A stretch of 55,409 bases of DNA from the NCBI GenBank assembly GCA_002698985.1, contig PAAY01000057.1, forward strand, positions 1 to 55,409. Direction: 5' to 3'. The stretch comes from Saprospirales bacterium. GTDB taxonomy: Bacteria; Bacteroidota; Bacteroidia; Chitinophagales; Saprospiraceae. The notes under the pieces are model-generated. The model was given only the letters and a program-made list of their open reading frames with translations, searched no databases and was not told the DNA's origin. This document shows positions 25,226 through 33,281 of this stretch, in pieces. Made by a program: the position numbers and the translations under genes. How positions within the stretch are numbered: position 1 is the first letter of the stretch; every line of letters starts with the position of its first letter.

Positions 25226-28072
25226 TTAGCGTTTGTTCCATTCGTACAACAACTGTACATAAGCCAGGCGACCAACAAGCGGACCGCCGTAAGTTTCATA
25301 ATGCAGATTGTTGAGCACATTGGATGCACCCACTTTGAAAGTTGTATTCCACCTGTCCACCTTGACGTTCACCTGGGCATCCAGCAGGTTGTAATCATCG
25401 ATGTAACCGGTGAACTGGGGTGACCCCTCAAACAGGAACCCCTGCACCCACTTGTAATTCACATTGAAGCCAAATTTCCTGATCCGGAAAGAACCCAGGT
25501 TGATGGGAATGTCCCGTCCTGAAAGCCCGAGATTGTATTTGTGCTTAGGGGTGTTAAATGCGGGCACGATGTCGTCCTGGGCTTCTGTTACCAGCACGTT
25601 GTAGCTGTAGTTGCCTGCCAGTTGGAAGTATTTCCCAAAATAGTAATTAGCACCTATGTTAAAGCCCTGAGACTTGACTGTCTCTTTCGAATTGGCGGCA
25701 TAACGGTAGGCAGTAATGTCTTCGACAAAACTTGTTCCTTCGGAAAATGTAATGTCGAGGCCAATCTGAAATCCGAGAAAATCAGTGTACACATTGTAGT
25801 AGTATCCAGCATCCAGGTACAAACTGTTGAACAGGGTGGTTCTGTAACCGACCTCAAAAGTTTTCACTTTCTCGGGTCGCACCGGATCGATGGAGAAATA
25901 CTCTAAAAGGCTCTTTTTCAAAAAATTGCGACGATAGGCATCAAAAGATTCGAGGGTCACCAAATCTGTGGCGCCATTCAGGTTTCCGGCCAGAATGGCA
26001 CGGCCTACATTCAGGAACAAATACTGGTCGGTGAGCGTGGGGTTTCTGATGGCCGAAGAGAATGAGAACCTGAGAAAGTTGTTGGGCCTGGGTTTGATAA
26101 CGATGGAAGCTGCGGGAGAGCTTATCCAATCAAAGTTTTCGTTTTTGTCCACCCGGAAAGTTCCGCTCAAGCGCAATTTTTCATCGAAGTAACTCTTGTC
26201 GGCCCCTGCGTAGAGACCAAATTCGAAGTTGGTAATTTTTATACCGGCCGTATCATAAAAGATGGTGCCTTTGCTCTTGGGTGTGTACAATCGGGCGCTT
26301 GCCCCAAAGCGCACATTGTCGAGGAAAGAAGGTTTGAACTGGTATTCTGCCTGGCCGTGGTACAATGCCGACTTGTCATAAAACCGGGTACCACCCTCCT
26401 CACTATTGGCAAGGGAACTTGTTATACGATTAAATTCATCCTGAAAACGCTGGGTACCAGGCACATAAAAGTCCTGGGTACCTTCCAGGGTCGGATTCAA
26501 CTGGTTGGCAAAATCGGCCGCCAATTGGTGCCATGCCGCCAGGGTGTCTTTGTGCGTTTCCAGCCATTGCAGTGCCTGATTGATTGTCTCCTGACCACCC
26601 ACTACTGTGAGTTGTCCTGTGTTGGGGTCAAATTCAAACTGGAAATCAGGATAACCCAGAGCCACCAGACGGGCATTGTTGTTTTTGGAGATATTGGACT
26701 TCCAAAAGCGGCGGTAATCATCGCTCCACTGGATATCACTCTTAGAAAGTTGTTGCAATTGCAAGGCAGTAAAGTAGGGATCGTAGGAATCACCTGCGTC
26801 GTCGAATGTGGAATAAAAGCGAATGAAGAACTTGTCTTTCTTGCGCAGTTCAATCCGGTTTTGGAAGAAACGGATGTTTTTCAGACTGAACCGGTTATCC
26901 CCTTGATAGACAGTGGTGCCACTGCCGAAGTTAGAGCTCAAAATCAGTTCAGGTGATTCATGTTGCTTTTCGGGGTTGAGTCTGAAATGGAAGGCCACGC
27001 CGGCTTTGTAGTTGCGGGTGTTATAGTCCACCAGGTCTTCTTCTTTATAGCCGGTGCGGTACCAGGTGCCGAGGCCAGGGGTATTCCAAAGAGAGGTGTC
27101 AGAAGTATTGGCAGGGAAGTACTCATCACCATAGATGTTTACGGCATCGTAGCGGCCGGGGTTGTCTTTGGGCACCAAACTACCGTCAACGGGATCGTAA
27201 TTGTTGGCCACCCAGTCGTCAGCTTCGAAATACTGGAAGTTGATCTTGTAGCCAAAAAATTCGTTGCCATCCTTGTTTTTCAGGGCGTCGGCCCAGCGCA
27301 CAGCGGTCATCAGGAGGTTGCGTTCCCCACCCTTTACCATGGCAGATAAGCCCTTTTGATGAAAAGGTGATTTGGTGGTCATGCTAATCACACCGTTGAA
27401 GGCATTGGGACCGTAATATGCAGAGCTGGCCCCCTGAATCAACTCAACGCCCAACACATCCAGTTCTGAAGCCCCAAGGAAGTTGCCAAGCGAAAAGTTG
27501 AGGCCCGGAGCCTGATTGTCAACCCCATCGATCAGTTGCAAGGAACGAACAGGGCTGGTGCTGTTAAAACCACGGGTGTTGATGATTTTGAAACCCAGGC
27601 TGGCTGCGGTGAGGTCAACCCCTTTCAGGGAACCCAGGCCATCATAGAAATTATCCGAAGGAGTTTCTTTTATCGCAATGAGGTCAAGGCTTTCAACCGT
27701 CAGCGGAGAAGCTTTTTGCTTTTCGGAAATGCGCTGTCCGACGACTTCAACATCGGTCAGCGTCACGGTAGATGATTCCAGCATCACCCGGAGGGGTTCA
27801 TCAACCGAGGTGATCTCGATTTCCTTTTCATCATATCCCGTATAGCTAATAACTACAGTGACGGGGAGGTCTTCTTTTATTCTGAATTCAAAAGAACCGT
27901 CGTAATCCGTAACAGTACCTTCAGAGGTTCCTTTGACGATGATGGTGGCTCCTATGAGAGGCTCCCGGCTGGAAGCATCTAGTATTTCCCCCTTCAGTAA
28001 ATGCTGGGTAAAGGCACTCACCGTACAAAACAGCGTAAAGGCTAGAAGGAGCAGTAAATTTTTGCGATTCAT
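25226..28072 (-). CDS. TonB-dependent receptor with carboxypeptidase-like N-terminal domain
   Basis: A 948-residue outer-membrane receptor. The signal peptide is about 1-22, then a CarboxypepD_reg-like domain (about 25-110, LKGEILDASSREPLIGATI) typical of Bacteroidota receptors, the plug (about 115-235, with GVELIQGASSAYYGPNAFNG) and a 22-strand barrel ending in an aromatic-rich strand (VQLLYEWNKR). It takes up a ligand with energy from TonB-ExbBD. No SusD-type partner is next to it, so it is not a standard glycan (SusCD) system; a siderophore, peptide or other small ligand is possible. An exact TAnnTTTG element lies 52 bp upstream. The T9SS hydrolase gene follows at 61 bp. Confidence 0.93.
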   Translation of the reverse strand: MNRKNLLLLLAFTLFCTVSAFTQHLLKGEILDASSREPLIGATIIVKGTSEGTVTDYDGSFEFRIKEDLPVTVVISYTGYDEKEIEITSVDEPLRVMLESSTVTLTDVEVVGQRISEKQKASPLTVESLDLIAIKETPSDNFYDGLGSLKGVDLTAASLGFKIINTRGFNSTSPVRSLQLIDGVDNQAPGLNFSLGNFLGASELDVLGVELIQGASSAYYGPNAFNGVISMTTKSPFHQKGLSAMVKGGERNLLMTAVRWADALKNKDGNEFFGYKINFQYFEADDWVANNYDPVDGSLVPKDNPGRYDAVNIYGDEYFPANTSDTSLWNTPGLGTWYRTGYKEEDLVDYNTRNYKAGVAFHFRLNPEKQHESPELILSSNFGSGTTVYQGDNRFSLKNIRFFQNRIELRKKDKFFIRFYSTFDDAGDSYDPYFTALQLQQLSKSDIQWSDDYRRFWKSNISKNNNARLVALGYPDFQFEFDPNTGQLTVVGGQETINQALQWLETHKDTLAAWHQLAADFANQLNPTLEGTQDFYVPGTQRFQDEFNRITSSLANSEEGGTRFYDKSALYHGQAEYQFKPSFLDNVRFGASARLYTPKSKGTIFYDTAGIKITNFEFGLYAGADKSYFDEKLRLSGTFRVDKNENFDWISSPAASIVIKPRPNNFLRFSFSSAIRNPTLTDQYLFLNVGRAILAGNLNGATDLVTLESFDAYRRNFLKKSLLEYFSIDPVRPEKVKTFEVGYRTTLFNSLYLDAGYYYNVYTDFLGFQIGLDITFSEGTSFVEDITAYRYAANSKETVKSQGFNIGANYYFGKYFQLAGNYSYNVLVTEAQDDIVPAFNTPKHKYNLGLSGRDIPINLGSFRIRKFGFNVNYKWVQGFLFEGSPQFTGYIDDYNLLDAQVNVKVDRWNTTFKVGASNVLNNLHYETYGGPLVGRLAYVQLLYEWNKR

Positions 28073-28123
28073 AGAGTGAAAATTTGCGAGAGGCTAACTA
28101 CCGTAGAGCAATGCCAATTTAGC

Positions 28124-28131
28124 CAAATTTA
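28124..28131 (-). promoter_or_regulatory. -7 element TAAATTTG for the TonB receptor gene
   Basis: CAAATTTA on the plus strand reads TAAATTTG on the minus strand, matching TAnnTTTG, 51 bp upstream of the receptor's ATG. No good -33 TTTG at the usual distance. Confidence 0.5.
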
Positions 28132-28282
28132 AGTTTCCTGACCGCTTCGCATTCAGCAGCCGTGAGACAGTTCACTCAATTTTATGGGGTTTACTGCTTT
28201 GAAGTGGCAAGTATAGCGAATTATCGCTGAGTTACACCGCATCCAAAGATTTGGAGTGAAAAATTTCCAGTTGGTCACATTT

Positions 28283-29023
28283 TCAAAGCATGGTCAACAG
28301 CGCGGCTCCTATTCCCAGGAGAATGGCTGCCAATCTCTTGACGGACAAGTGCATGTGGCTGGAAGCATCCATCTCAAACAATATCACCGTGGCAATGTGC
28401 AACAATGAGCCCATGGCAAAGGCCAGGATTCCCGTCTGAAATTCCGACGAAATGCTCAGACTGCCTGCAAGCAATGCCCCTAAGGGAGACATCGCTGAAA
28501 ACAGCAACAGGCAGCACCACACCCACTTTTTGGCCATCTTCGAGAGCAACAACAGGTTGGCCAGGGCAAATGCAGCTGGTATGTGGTGCAATATGATACC
28601 AATCAGGTAATGGCTGTGATGGGAATGATGCATATGGGTGTGGGAATCGAGGTAGCTCTGGTAATAACTCAATGGCATGCCTTCAATGAAAGCATGCACG
28701 CTAAGGCCCAGCAAAACCGAAACCACAAAGCCCACAGTGATCTTGTGGGGTGCATGGATATGACCGTGTTCCAGTCCTGCCGACAACTGCTCGAGGATGA
28801 TCTGAGCCAAAAAGCCACCCAACACCCACAGACCGGCTGTCTGCGCCTGGCTGCCACCAAAAACAGATGGCATCAGGTGCAACACGATAATGCCGAGAAT
28901 GTAGGCTCCGCTGAAAGACAACACCAGTTGCAGGGTTTTCCTCGTCTTAATTGGGAAAATCAATGCAAGGCTGCCTCCCAGCGCCACAGAACCAAACAGG
29001 ATGATGTATTCCCAGAGACTCAT
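28283..29023 (-). CDS. ZIP-family divalent metal transporter
   Basis: A 246-residue inner-membrane protein with about eight hydrophobic helices. The paired metal-site helices are clear: VHAFIEGMPL (position of HNxxEG in helix 4) and ILHHIPAAFAL (HxxPE-like in helix 5). A His-rich loop between them (SHTHMHHSHHSHY, about 128-140) and a GLEHGHIHAPHK loop before them are usual for ZIP metal loading. It probably imports Zn, Fe or Mn. Its ATG overlaps the stop of the PAP2 gene by 4 bp (ATGA), so the two are translationally coupled, and it is the last gene of a four-gene operon. Confidence 0.9.
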   Translation of the reverse strand: MSLWEYIILFGSVALGGSLALIFPIKTRKTLQLVLSFSGAYILGIIVLHLMPSVFGGSQAQTAGLWVLGGFLAQIILEQLSAGLEHGHIHAPHKITVGFVVSVLLGLSVHAFIEGMPLSYYQSYLDSHTHMHHSHHSHYLIGIILHHIPAAFALANLLLLSKMAKKWVWCCLLLFSAMSPLGALLAGSLSISSEFQTGILAFAMGSLLHIATVILFEMDASSHMHLSVKRLAAILLGIGAALLTML

Positions 29024-29613
29024 TTGAAGTTTTGTTGGTCAAGGATTCGAGCCAATCCAGTGCGAATATACTTTCGGCCAGGTATCCCAATGCTCAATCC
29101 AATGGCAACACCGACCAGCGCCCCGCATAAAACATCCAGCGGATAGTGAACCCCCACATAAACCTGTGCAAAGGCGACAGCAAAAGCCCATAAGAACAAG
29201 GGCCAGCCGATCCACCGGAAAACCGGACTCAACAGGAGGGTCAGCACCGTTGCCAGCGCAAAGTGGTTGGCGGCATGCGAAGAAGGGAAACTATATCCTC
29301 CGCCGCAAGGCACCAGCAAATTCATCTCCTCAGGGGCCTTGTAGATGTGGCAGGGCCGCACCCGCTTGATACCTTTTTTTAGAAGCTGACTATTGGAAAA
29401 GTCTGAAACACCGACGGTCAAGCCAGCCAGCAAGATGATGAACAAACCCGTTCTGCGAAAATTGATGACAAGGAATGCCCCCAGGAATAAATAGAGCGGG
29501 ACCCAGGTGAGCTTGTTCCGCAACCAGGGCATCATCCAATCGAAAAAAGCATTTTGCAAGCCCTGATTGATAAGGTGGAACAAGTGCTCGTCAAAGTGAA
29601 TCAATTCGGTCAT
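29020..29613 (-). CDS. PAP2-family membrane phosphatase
   Basis: A 197-residue membrane protein with about five helices and the three acid-phosphatase motifs: KKGIKRVRPC (KxxxxxxRP), PSSHAANH (PSGH-like) and QVYVGVHYPLDV (SRxxxxxHxxxD). In the third motif the usual Ser-Arg is Ala-Gln, while the catalytic His and Asp are kept. Likely substrates are lipid phosphates such as undecaprenyl pyrophosphate or phosphatidic acid on the periplasmic side. The start is the ATG at 29613 (MTELIHFDEHLFHLIN), 14 bp after the agmatinase-family gene; the longer frame overlaps that gene and has no domain homology. Confidence 0.88.
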   Translation of the reverse strand: MTELIHFDEHLFHLINQGLQNAFFDWMMPWLRNKLTWVPLYLFLGAFLVINFRRTGLFIILLAGLTVGVSDFSNSQLLKKGIKRVRPCHIYKAPEEMNLLVPCGGGYSFPSSHAANHFALATVLTLLLSPVFRWIGWPLFLWAFAVAFAQVYVGVHYPLDVLCGALVGVAIGLSIGIPGRKYIRTGLARILDQQNFK

Positions 29614-29627
29614 GCTCAACCAATTTA

Positions 29628-30692
29628 TCAGCTCGTTGCCAGATTCCTGGATTTTGCCATGAAATTGCAAAGCTTGTAAAGTATGCGGGCACCGACATTG
29701 CCATCCCACTCATGGCCCAATCCTGCCACTTCACACAAATCAAATCCGATGATTTCCCTGCCGGAATCTACCACGGCACGGATCAGGTGTATTGCTTCGT
29801 CAAACTCAAAGCCTCCTGGCACCGGAGTTCCGGTGTTGGGACACAAGTAAGGCAGCAACCCGTCGATGTCAAAACTTATGTAAACTTTTTTAGGAAGGGC
29901 CTCTACTATTGATTCACAAATGCTATTGAATGACTCACCGCTGAATTTTCGGGAGTTTATTTCCGAATTTGTGAAAACAGCTATTCGATCTGAATGCTTT
30001 TCGGCAAATCTTAGTTCTTCCTCACAAGTATCCCTTATGCCAACCTGCACCAGCTTTTTGAGCTGGCTCAGTTGCATTGCGTTGTAAAAGATAGAAGCGT
30101 GAGAATATTCAAACCCTTCGTAAGCTTTTCGAAGATCCTGATGGGCGTCAATTTGCAGAACACCGTAGCCTTCGGGATAGAATTCCCCAAGCGCTTCGAG
30201 GAATCCGAGGGGTGAACTGTGGTCACCTCCCACCACCCCAACGCATTTGCCTGCCTTTAGCAAACTTTTGGTTTGCTCATAGACCCACACTTTCACAAGC
30301 CGGCATGCATTGTTGATCTCCTCTAGCCGGGCCGCCATTTCCAGGCTGTTTTCCGGTTTTCCACCATCCTCCAGATAGTCAATGTACCGTTCAGCCAGCG
30401 GACGCAACTCCTCATTCCGGTTTGTAATGAACAAATCGTGATGACGCATATAAATGCCCACCTTCCATGCGTCGGGCAGGTCCGGATCGTACAAATCCAG
30501 TTGTGAAGAAGCGTCGAGGATGTTCAGGGGACCTGTGGAGGTGCCGGCCATGTAACTGACTGTCACATCCCAACCCACCGGCAGCAACACGATCTGGGCA
30601 TCCTCCTCACCAAAGGGCAGCCCGATGAAATGACCGTTTTTCAACCCCACACCGGATGGGTCAAATGATGCTATTTTCTGCTGTCTGCTCAT
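29628..30692 (-). CDS. arginase/agmatinase-family ureohydrolase
   Basis: A 354-residue enzyme of the arginase-agmatinase-formimidoylglutamase family, which hydrolyses guanidino or formimino groups with a two-Mn centre. All six metal ligands are visible: His in GGDH, Asp-His-Asp in DAHQD, and the two Asp in SFDID. The loop after the last pair reads DGLLP where most members have DGLDP. The conserved CPNTGTPVPGG follows. The start is the ATG at 30692, 10 bp after the miaE stop; the longer frame overlaps miaE. The substrate cannot be told from sequence; agmatine or another guanidino compound is plausible, and similar proteins are common in Bacteroidota. Confidence 0.88.
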   Translation of the reverse strand: MSRQQKIASFDPSGVGLKNGHFIGLPFGEEDAQIVLLPVGWDVTVSYMAGTSTGPLNILDASSQLDLYDPDLPDAWKVGIYMRHHDLFITNRNEELRPLAERYIDYLEDGGKPENSLEMAARLEEINNACRLVKVWVYEQTKSLLKAGKCVGVVGGDHSSPLGFLEALGEFYPEGYGVLQIDAHQDLRKAYEGFEYSHASIFYNAMQLSQLKKLVQVGIRDTCEEELRFAEKHSDRIAVFTNSEINSRKFSGESFNSICESIVEALPKKVYISFDIDGLLPYLCPNTGTPVPGGFEFDEAIHLIRAVVDSGREIIGFDLCEVAGLGHEWDGNVGARILYKLCNFMAKSRNLATS

Positions 30693-30702
30693 TTCAGGTG
30701 TT

Positions 30703-31287
30703 TTAGTGCAGTGCGGCCCGAATGGGTAGCGCATCAATGACCTCTCCCTCGATGTCTATCCACCATCGGAGTCGGTCATACACTTGGTTCTCGTCAAAAT
30801 AATTCAGCGCCATCTTTACAAACACATGGCCGTGCTTTGCTTCAGAAGCCCACAGCACTTTGTAAAACCGGTGCATCTCGGGGTCTTCCTGCGCTTCACT
30901 TACCAGGCGGAAACGCTCAGCACCCCGGGTTTCAACCACCGAAGCAATCAGCAGTCTGTCGAGGAAGCGTTCTTCCCGGCCGTCATGGCATTTTTTGAGA
31001 AGTGCACTGACGTAGGGATCCTGTGAAATATGGTGGGCCAATTGAATGCCCCTCGATGCCATCAATTCGTAAACCTGTTTGAAATGCTCGAGTTCCTCGA
31101 TTCCAATGTCAATCAGCTCCGGAATGATCTCAACCCTATTGGGGTACTTGGCCACAAAGCTCATGGCCATGGCGCTGGCCTTACGCTCACAATCGGCATG
31201 GTCTTGAAGAAACGAGTCAAAATCGGCCATCACCGCATCTACCCATTCCTTTTTGGAAGGCACCGTCACATCGAGGTTCAGCTTCAT
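30703..31287 (-). CDS. miaE: tRNA-(ms2io6A)-hydroxylase MiaE
   Basis: A 194-residue di-iron monooxygenase that hydroxylates the isopentenyl group of ms2i6A37 in tRNA. The four-helix ferritin-like fold shows its iron ligands in CERKASA, IEELEHFKQV, VETRGAERF and SEAKHGHVF. The start is the ATG at 31287 (MKLNLDVTVPSKKEW), 25 bp downstream of a TAnnTTTG element; the longer frame begins in the promoter. It heads the operon that continues with the agmatinase-family, PAP2 and ZIP genes. Confidence 0.92.
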   Translation of the reverse strand: MKLNLDVTVPSKKEWVDAVMADFDSFLQDHADCERKASAMAMSFVAKYPNRVEIIPELIDIGIEELEHFKQVYELMASRGIQLAHHISQDPYVSALLKKCHDGREERFLDRLLIASVVETRGAERFRLVSEAQEDPEMHRFYKVLWASEAKHGHVFVKMALNYFDENQVYDRLRWWIDIEGEVIDALPIRAALH

Positions 31288-31311
31288 GATCTCATCAATT
31301 TTTAAAGAGGG

Positions 31312-31319
31312 CAAAAGTA
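31312..31319 (-). promoter_or_regulatory. -7 element TACTTTTG for the miaE operon
   Basis: CAAAAGTA on the plus strand reads TACTTTTG on the minus strand, an exact TAnnTTTG match 24 bp upstream of the miaE start. It supports the internal ATG as the true start, because the longer frame would begin upstream of the promoter. Confidence 0.55.
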
Positions 31320-31399
31320 GAAAAAGCAACTTCCAAATTGAAGCAGCCTCAAACAATGACTTTTTCCAGCTTACCCTCAGTTCCTGAGTGCCCTCACTC

Positions 31400-31473
31400 G
31401 TTTAGAGGGGTTGAGAGAGGTTTAGAGAAGTTGAGAGGGGTTGCGCCTGGTCGCACACACGCCTCTCTAAACC
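31400..31473. repeat. 10-bp tandem repeat GTTKAGAGRR with an inverted copy
   Basis: Four units of exactly 10 bp run from 31400 to 31439 (GTTTAGAGGG, GTTGAGAGAG, GTTTAGAGAA, GTTGAGAGGG), alternating T and G at the fourth position. An inverted copy TCTCTAAACC at 31464-31473 can pair with GGTTTAGAGA at 31419-31428. It lies in the gap between miaE and the divergent lipoprotein gene. Confidence 0.75.
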
Positions 31474-31550
31474 AATACTTTAGGGCGAGTCAACTTCTGA
31501 CGGCCAACGGAACTTGCGCCAAATTCAATAGAAAATGACTTTTTGCAGTG

Positions 31551-31598
31551 CACTCAGATCCTCAAATCCTCAGTTCTTCAGTTCCTCAGTCCCTCAGC
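31551..31598. repeat. 8-bp tandem repeat, consensus TCCTCAGT
   Basis: Six units of 8 bp: CACTCAGA, TCCTCAAA, TCCTCAGT, TCTTCAGT, TCCTCAGT, CCCTCAGC. The period and TCYTCA core match the array at 110-157, in the same orientation on the plus strand. It ends 140 bp upstream of the lipoprotein start. Confidence 0.75.
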
Positions 31599-31646
31599 TT
31601 TCTATCCAACATCAATCACCGGAACTATAATAGTTGGGAATTCTGT

Positions 31647-31654
31647 TATTTTTG
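31647..31654 (+). promoter_or_regulatory. -7 element TATTTTTG for the lipocalin-like lipoprotein
   Basis: TATTTTTG matches TAnnTTTG and lies 83 bp upstream of the lipoprotein's ATG. No -33 element at standard spacing, so support is limited. Confidence 0.4.
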
Positions 31655-31737
31655 TTCTTCATTTCATGAGAATCATCCGGACATTTCGATTTTGGAACGT
31701 TTCGAGTCAAATTCACTTACAAAAGCCGGATCACACA

Positions 31738-32172
31738 ATGCATACTTTGAAAAACACTTTGCTCTTTGCTCTCACTTTTCTGGTAATCTCCTGCACCAAC
31801 GACCAACCGCAGGAATCCCCACCTCAGCTGGAAACAGGCAAACTACAAGGTAGATGGGAATTGACCTCCGCAACCAGGAACAACCGCCCGACAGAAACCC
31901 TTACCGGCACTTACTATCTTTTCAACGAGGACCAGGTTACCACCAACCTCACCCCCGATGGCCAGGAAAGTACCTTTCATTTCGAGTCTGAAGGCAAGAC
32001 CATCCACCTGAAAGATGAATCCGAGTTCATGGCTTTCCAGATCGATTCACTGTCCGACTCACTGTTGTGGATGAGAACCGAAATCAGGGGGCACAAATTC
32101 AGCTTGGCGCTAAAAAAGCAGCTTGCCGACAGCACATCCGTTTCTGCTATGGACTCGATCAGCCATCAGTAA
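31738..32172 (+). CDS. lipocalin-like lipoprotein
   Basis: A 144-residue predicted lipoprotein with signal MHTLKNTLLFALTFLVISC and lipobox VISC. The ATG at 31738 is chosen because the signal starts there; the longer frame runs back through the repeat. The rest, beginning LQGRWELTSATRNNRPTE, resembles the small lipocalin-like domains of Bacteroidota (G-x-W near the N-terminus, then antiparallel strands YYLFNEDQVTTNL and FHFESEGKTIHL). Ligand unknown. Its last 14 bp overlap the end of the convergent glycosyltransferase gene. Confidence 0.75.
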   Translation: MHTLKNTLLFALTFLVISCTNDQPQESPPQLETGKLQGRWELTSATRNNRPTETLTGTYYLFNEDQVTTNLTPDGQESTFHFESEGKTIHLKDESEFMAFQIDSLSDSLLWMRTEIRGHKFSLALKKQLADSTSVSAMDSISHQ

Positions 32173-33271
32173 AAACCGCTTGCCAGAAGGTCAGCAACTT
32201 TTTTTCTTCCTTCTCCCAGGTTAAATCTTTGGCTGCCTTGCGGCAATTCATCCGGAGCTTGCCGAGGTATTCCCTGTTTTCTTTTAGTTCCAAAATACTT
32301 GCGGTTAACTGCTCCACGCTGAGTTCCGGCAGCAGGTGAAACACCCCATATTTTTCGTTCAGCTCCCGATATTCCGGAAAATCCATACAAATGGAAGGCA
32401 CCCCAGCCTGTATGTAATCAAAAGCCTTGTTGGCCAGTGAGTAATAGTAATTCAGGCTTTTTGCCTCCAGCAGGTTAAGTCCCACATGAGCTTTTGGTGT
32501 TTCGCTGCGCAATTTTTCCGGCGGCAATTTCCCTTTGAAAACCACCTTGTCTCCAAGCTTCAGCCTGCCGGCCAATTCTCGCAGTTCCTCCGACAGATCA
32601 CCTTCTCCATATATCACCAGCTTCACGCCACTCAATTTAGCCACGGACTCGATGGCTATTTCCAGCCCCCTCCCCTCATTCAGAACACCCTGGTACAGGA
32701 TGGTAAATGGTTCTGACGGCAGGCTTGCCGGTTCCCGAAATTCTGCCACGGCATATGGAACGTTTCGTATTACCTGAAACTCCGTTTTGTACCTTTCGGA
32801 CAAAATTCTGGCGAGCATGGGGCCAACCGTATAGGCAAATCTGACCTTGGGTATCAGCGTCCTGGCCAACAACTCCCAAACCGTTTTTGTCAGTGGCCGA
32901 TCCTGCACTTCGGGCACTTCAGAAAAGTACTCATGTGCATCGTAGACGCATGGCCTTTTCCTGATTTTTGAAGCAAGGAAACAAGGTGCAAGTGTATCGA
33001 GGTCAATGGCGCACACCCCATCCCATTTTATACGAAGTAAATAAAAGAGCAAACGAATGTTGTATTCCAGATAGAACAGTTTTCCTTTCCTGAAGAAGGG
33101 TTGCAACCTTACTTGTTGGTAACTACGGCCTTCCAGTGGGACTGATTCCGGCAACTGCCTCCCAACCAGCAAGACATCGTACCCCTCAGTGGCCAGCGAA
33201 GTGCAGATCCGATGCATTCGTTGATCATAAGTCAGGTCGTTGGTAACGGTAAAGACGATTTTTTTTCTCAT
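32159..33271 (-). CDS. GT4-like glycosyltransferase (group 1)
   Basis: A 370-residue GT-B fold glycosyltransferase. The N-terminal half carries KIVFTVTNDLTYDQRMHRIC and YDAHEYFSEV. The C-terminal half has the nucleotide-sugar site FTILYQGVLNEGRGLEIAIE, a KLVIYGEGDLSEEL strand and the acidic region around YYSLANKAFDYIQAGVPSICMDFPEY, where the family has E-x7-E. The start is the ATG at 33271 (MRKKIVFTVTND); the longer frame overlaps recQ. It follows recQ by 10 bp. It may act in surface polysaccharide or glycoprotein synthesis; donor and acceptor are unknown. Confidence 0.88.
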   Translation of the reverse strand: MRKKIVFTVTNDLTYDQRMHRICTSLATEGYDVLLVGRQLPESVPLEGRSYQQVRLQPFFRKGKLFYLEYNIRLLFYLLRIKWDGVCAIDLDTLAPCFLASKIRKRPCVYDAHEYFSEVPEVQDRPLTKTVWELLARTLIPKVRFAYTVGPMLARILSERYKTEFQVIRNVPYAVAEFREPASLPSEPFTILYQGVLNEGRGLEIAIESVAKLSGVKLVIYGEGDLSEELRELAGRLKLGDKVVFKGKLPPEKLRSETPKAHVGLNLLEAKSLNYYYSLANKAFDYIQAGVPSICMDFPEYRELNEKYGVFHLLPELSVEQLTASILELKENREYLGKLRMNCRKAAKDLTWEKEEKKLLTFWQAVFTDG

Positions 33272-33281
33272 CGGGGACTGT

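Noticed and set aside
31400-31598. Possible CRISPR array
   Set aside because: Units are 8 and 10 bp and directly adjacent, with no spacers; no cas gene is in the window.
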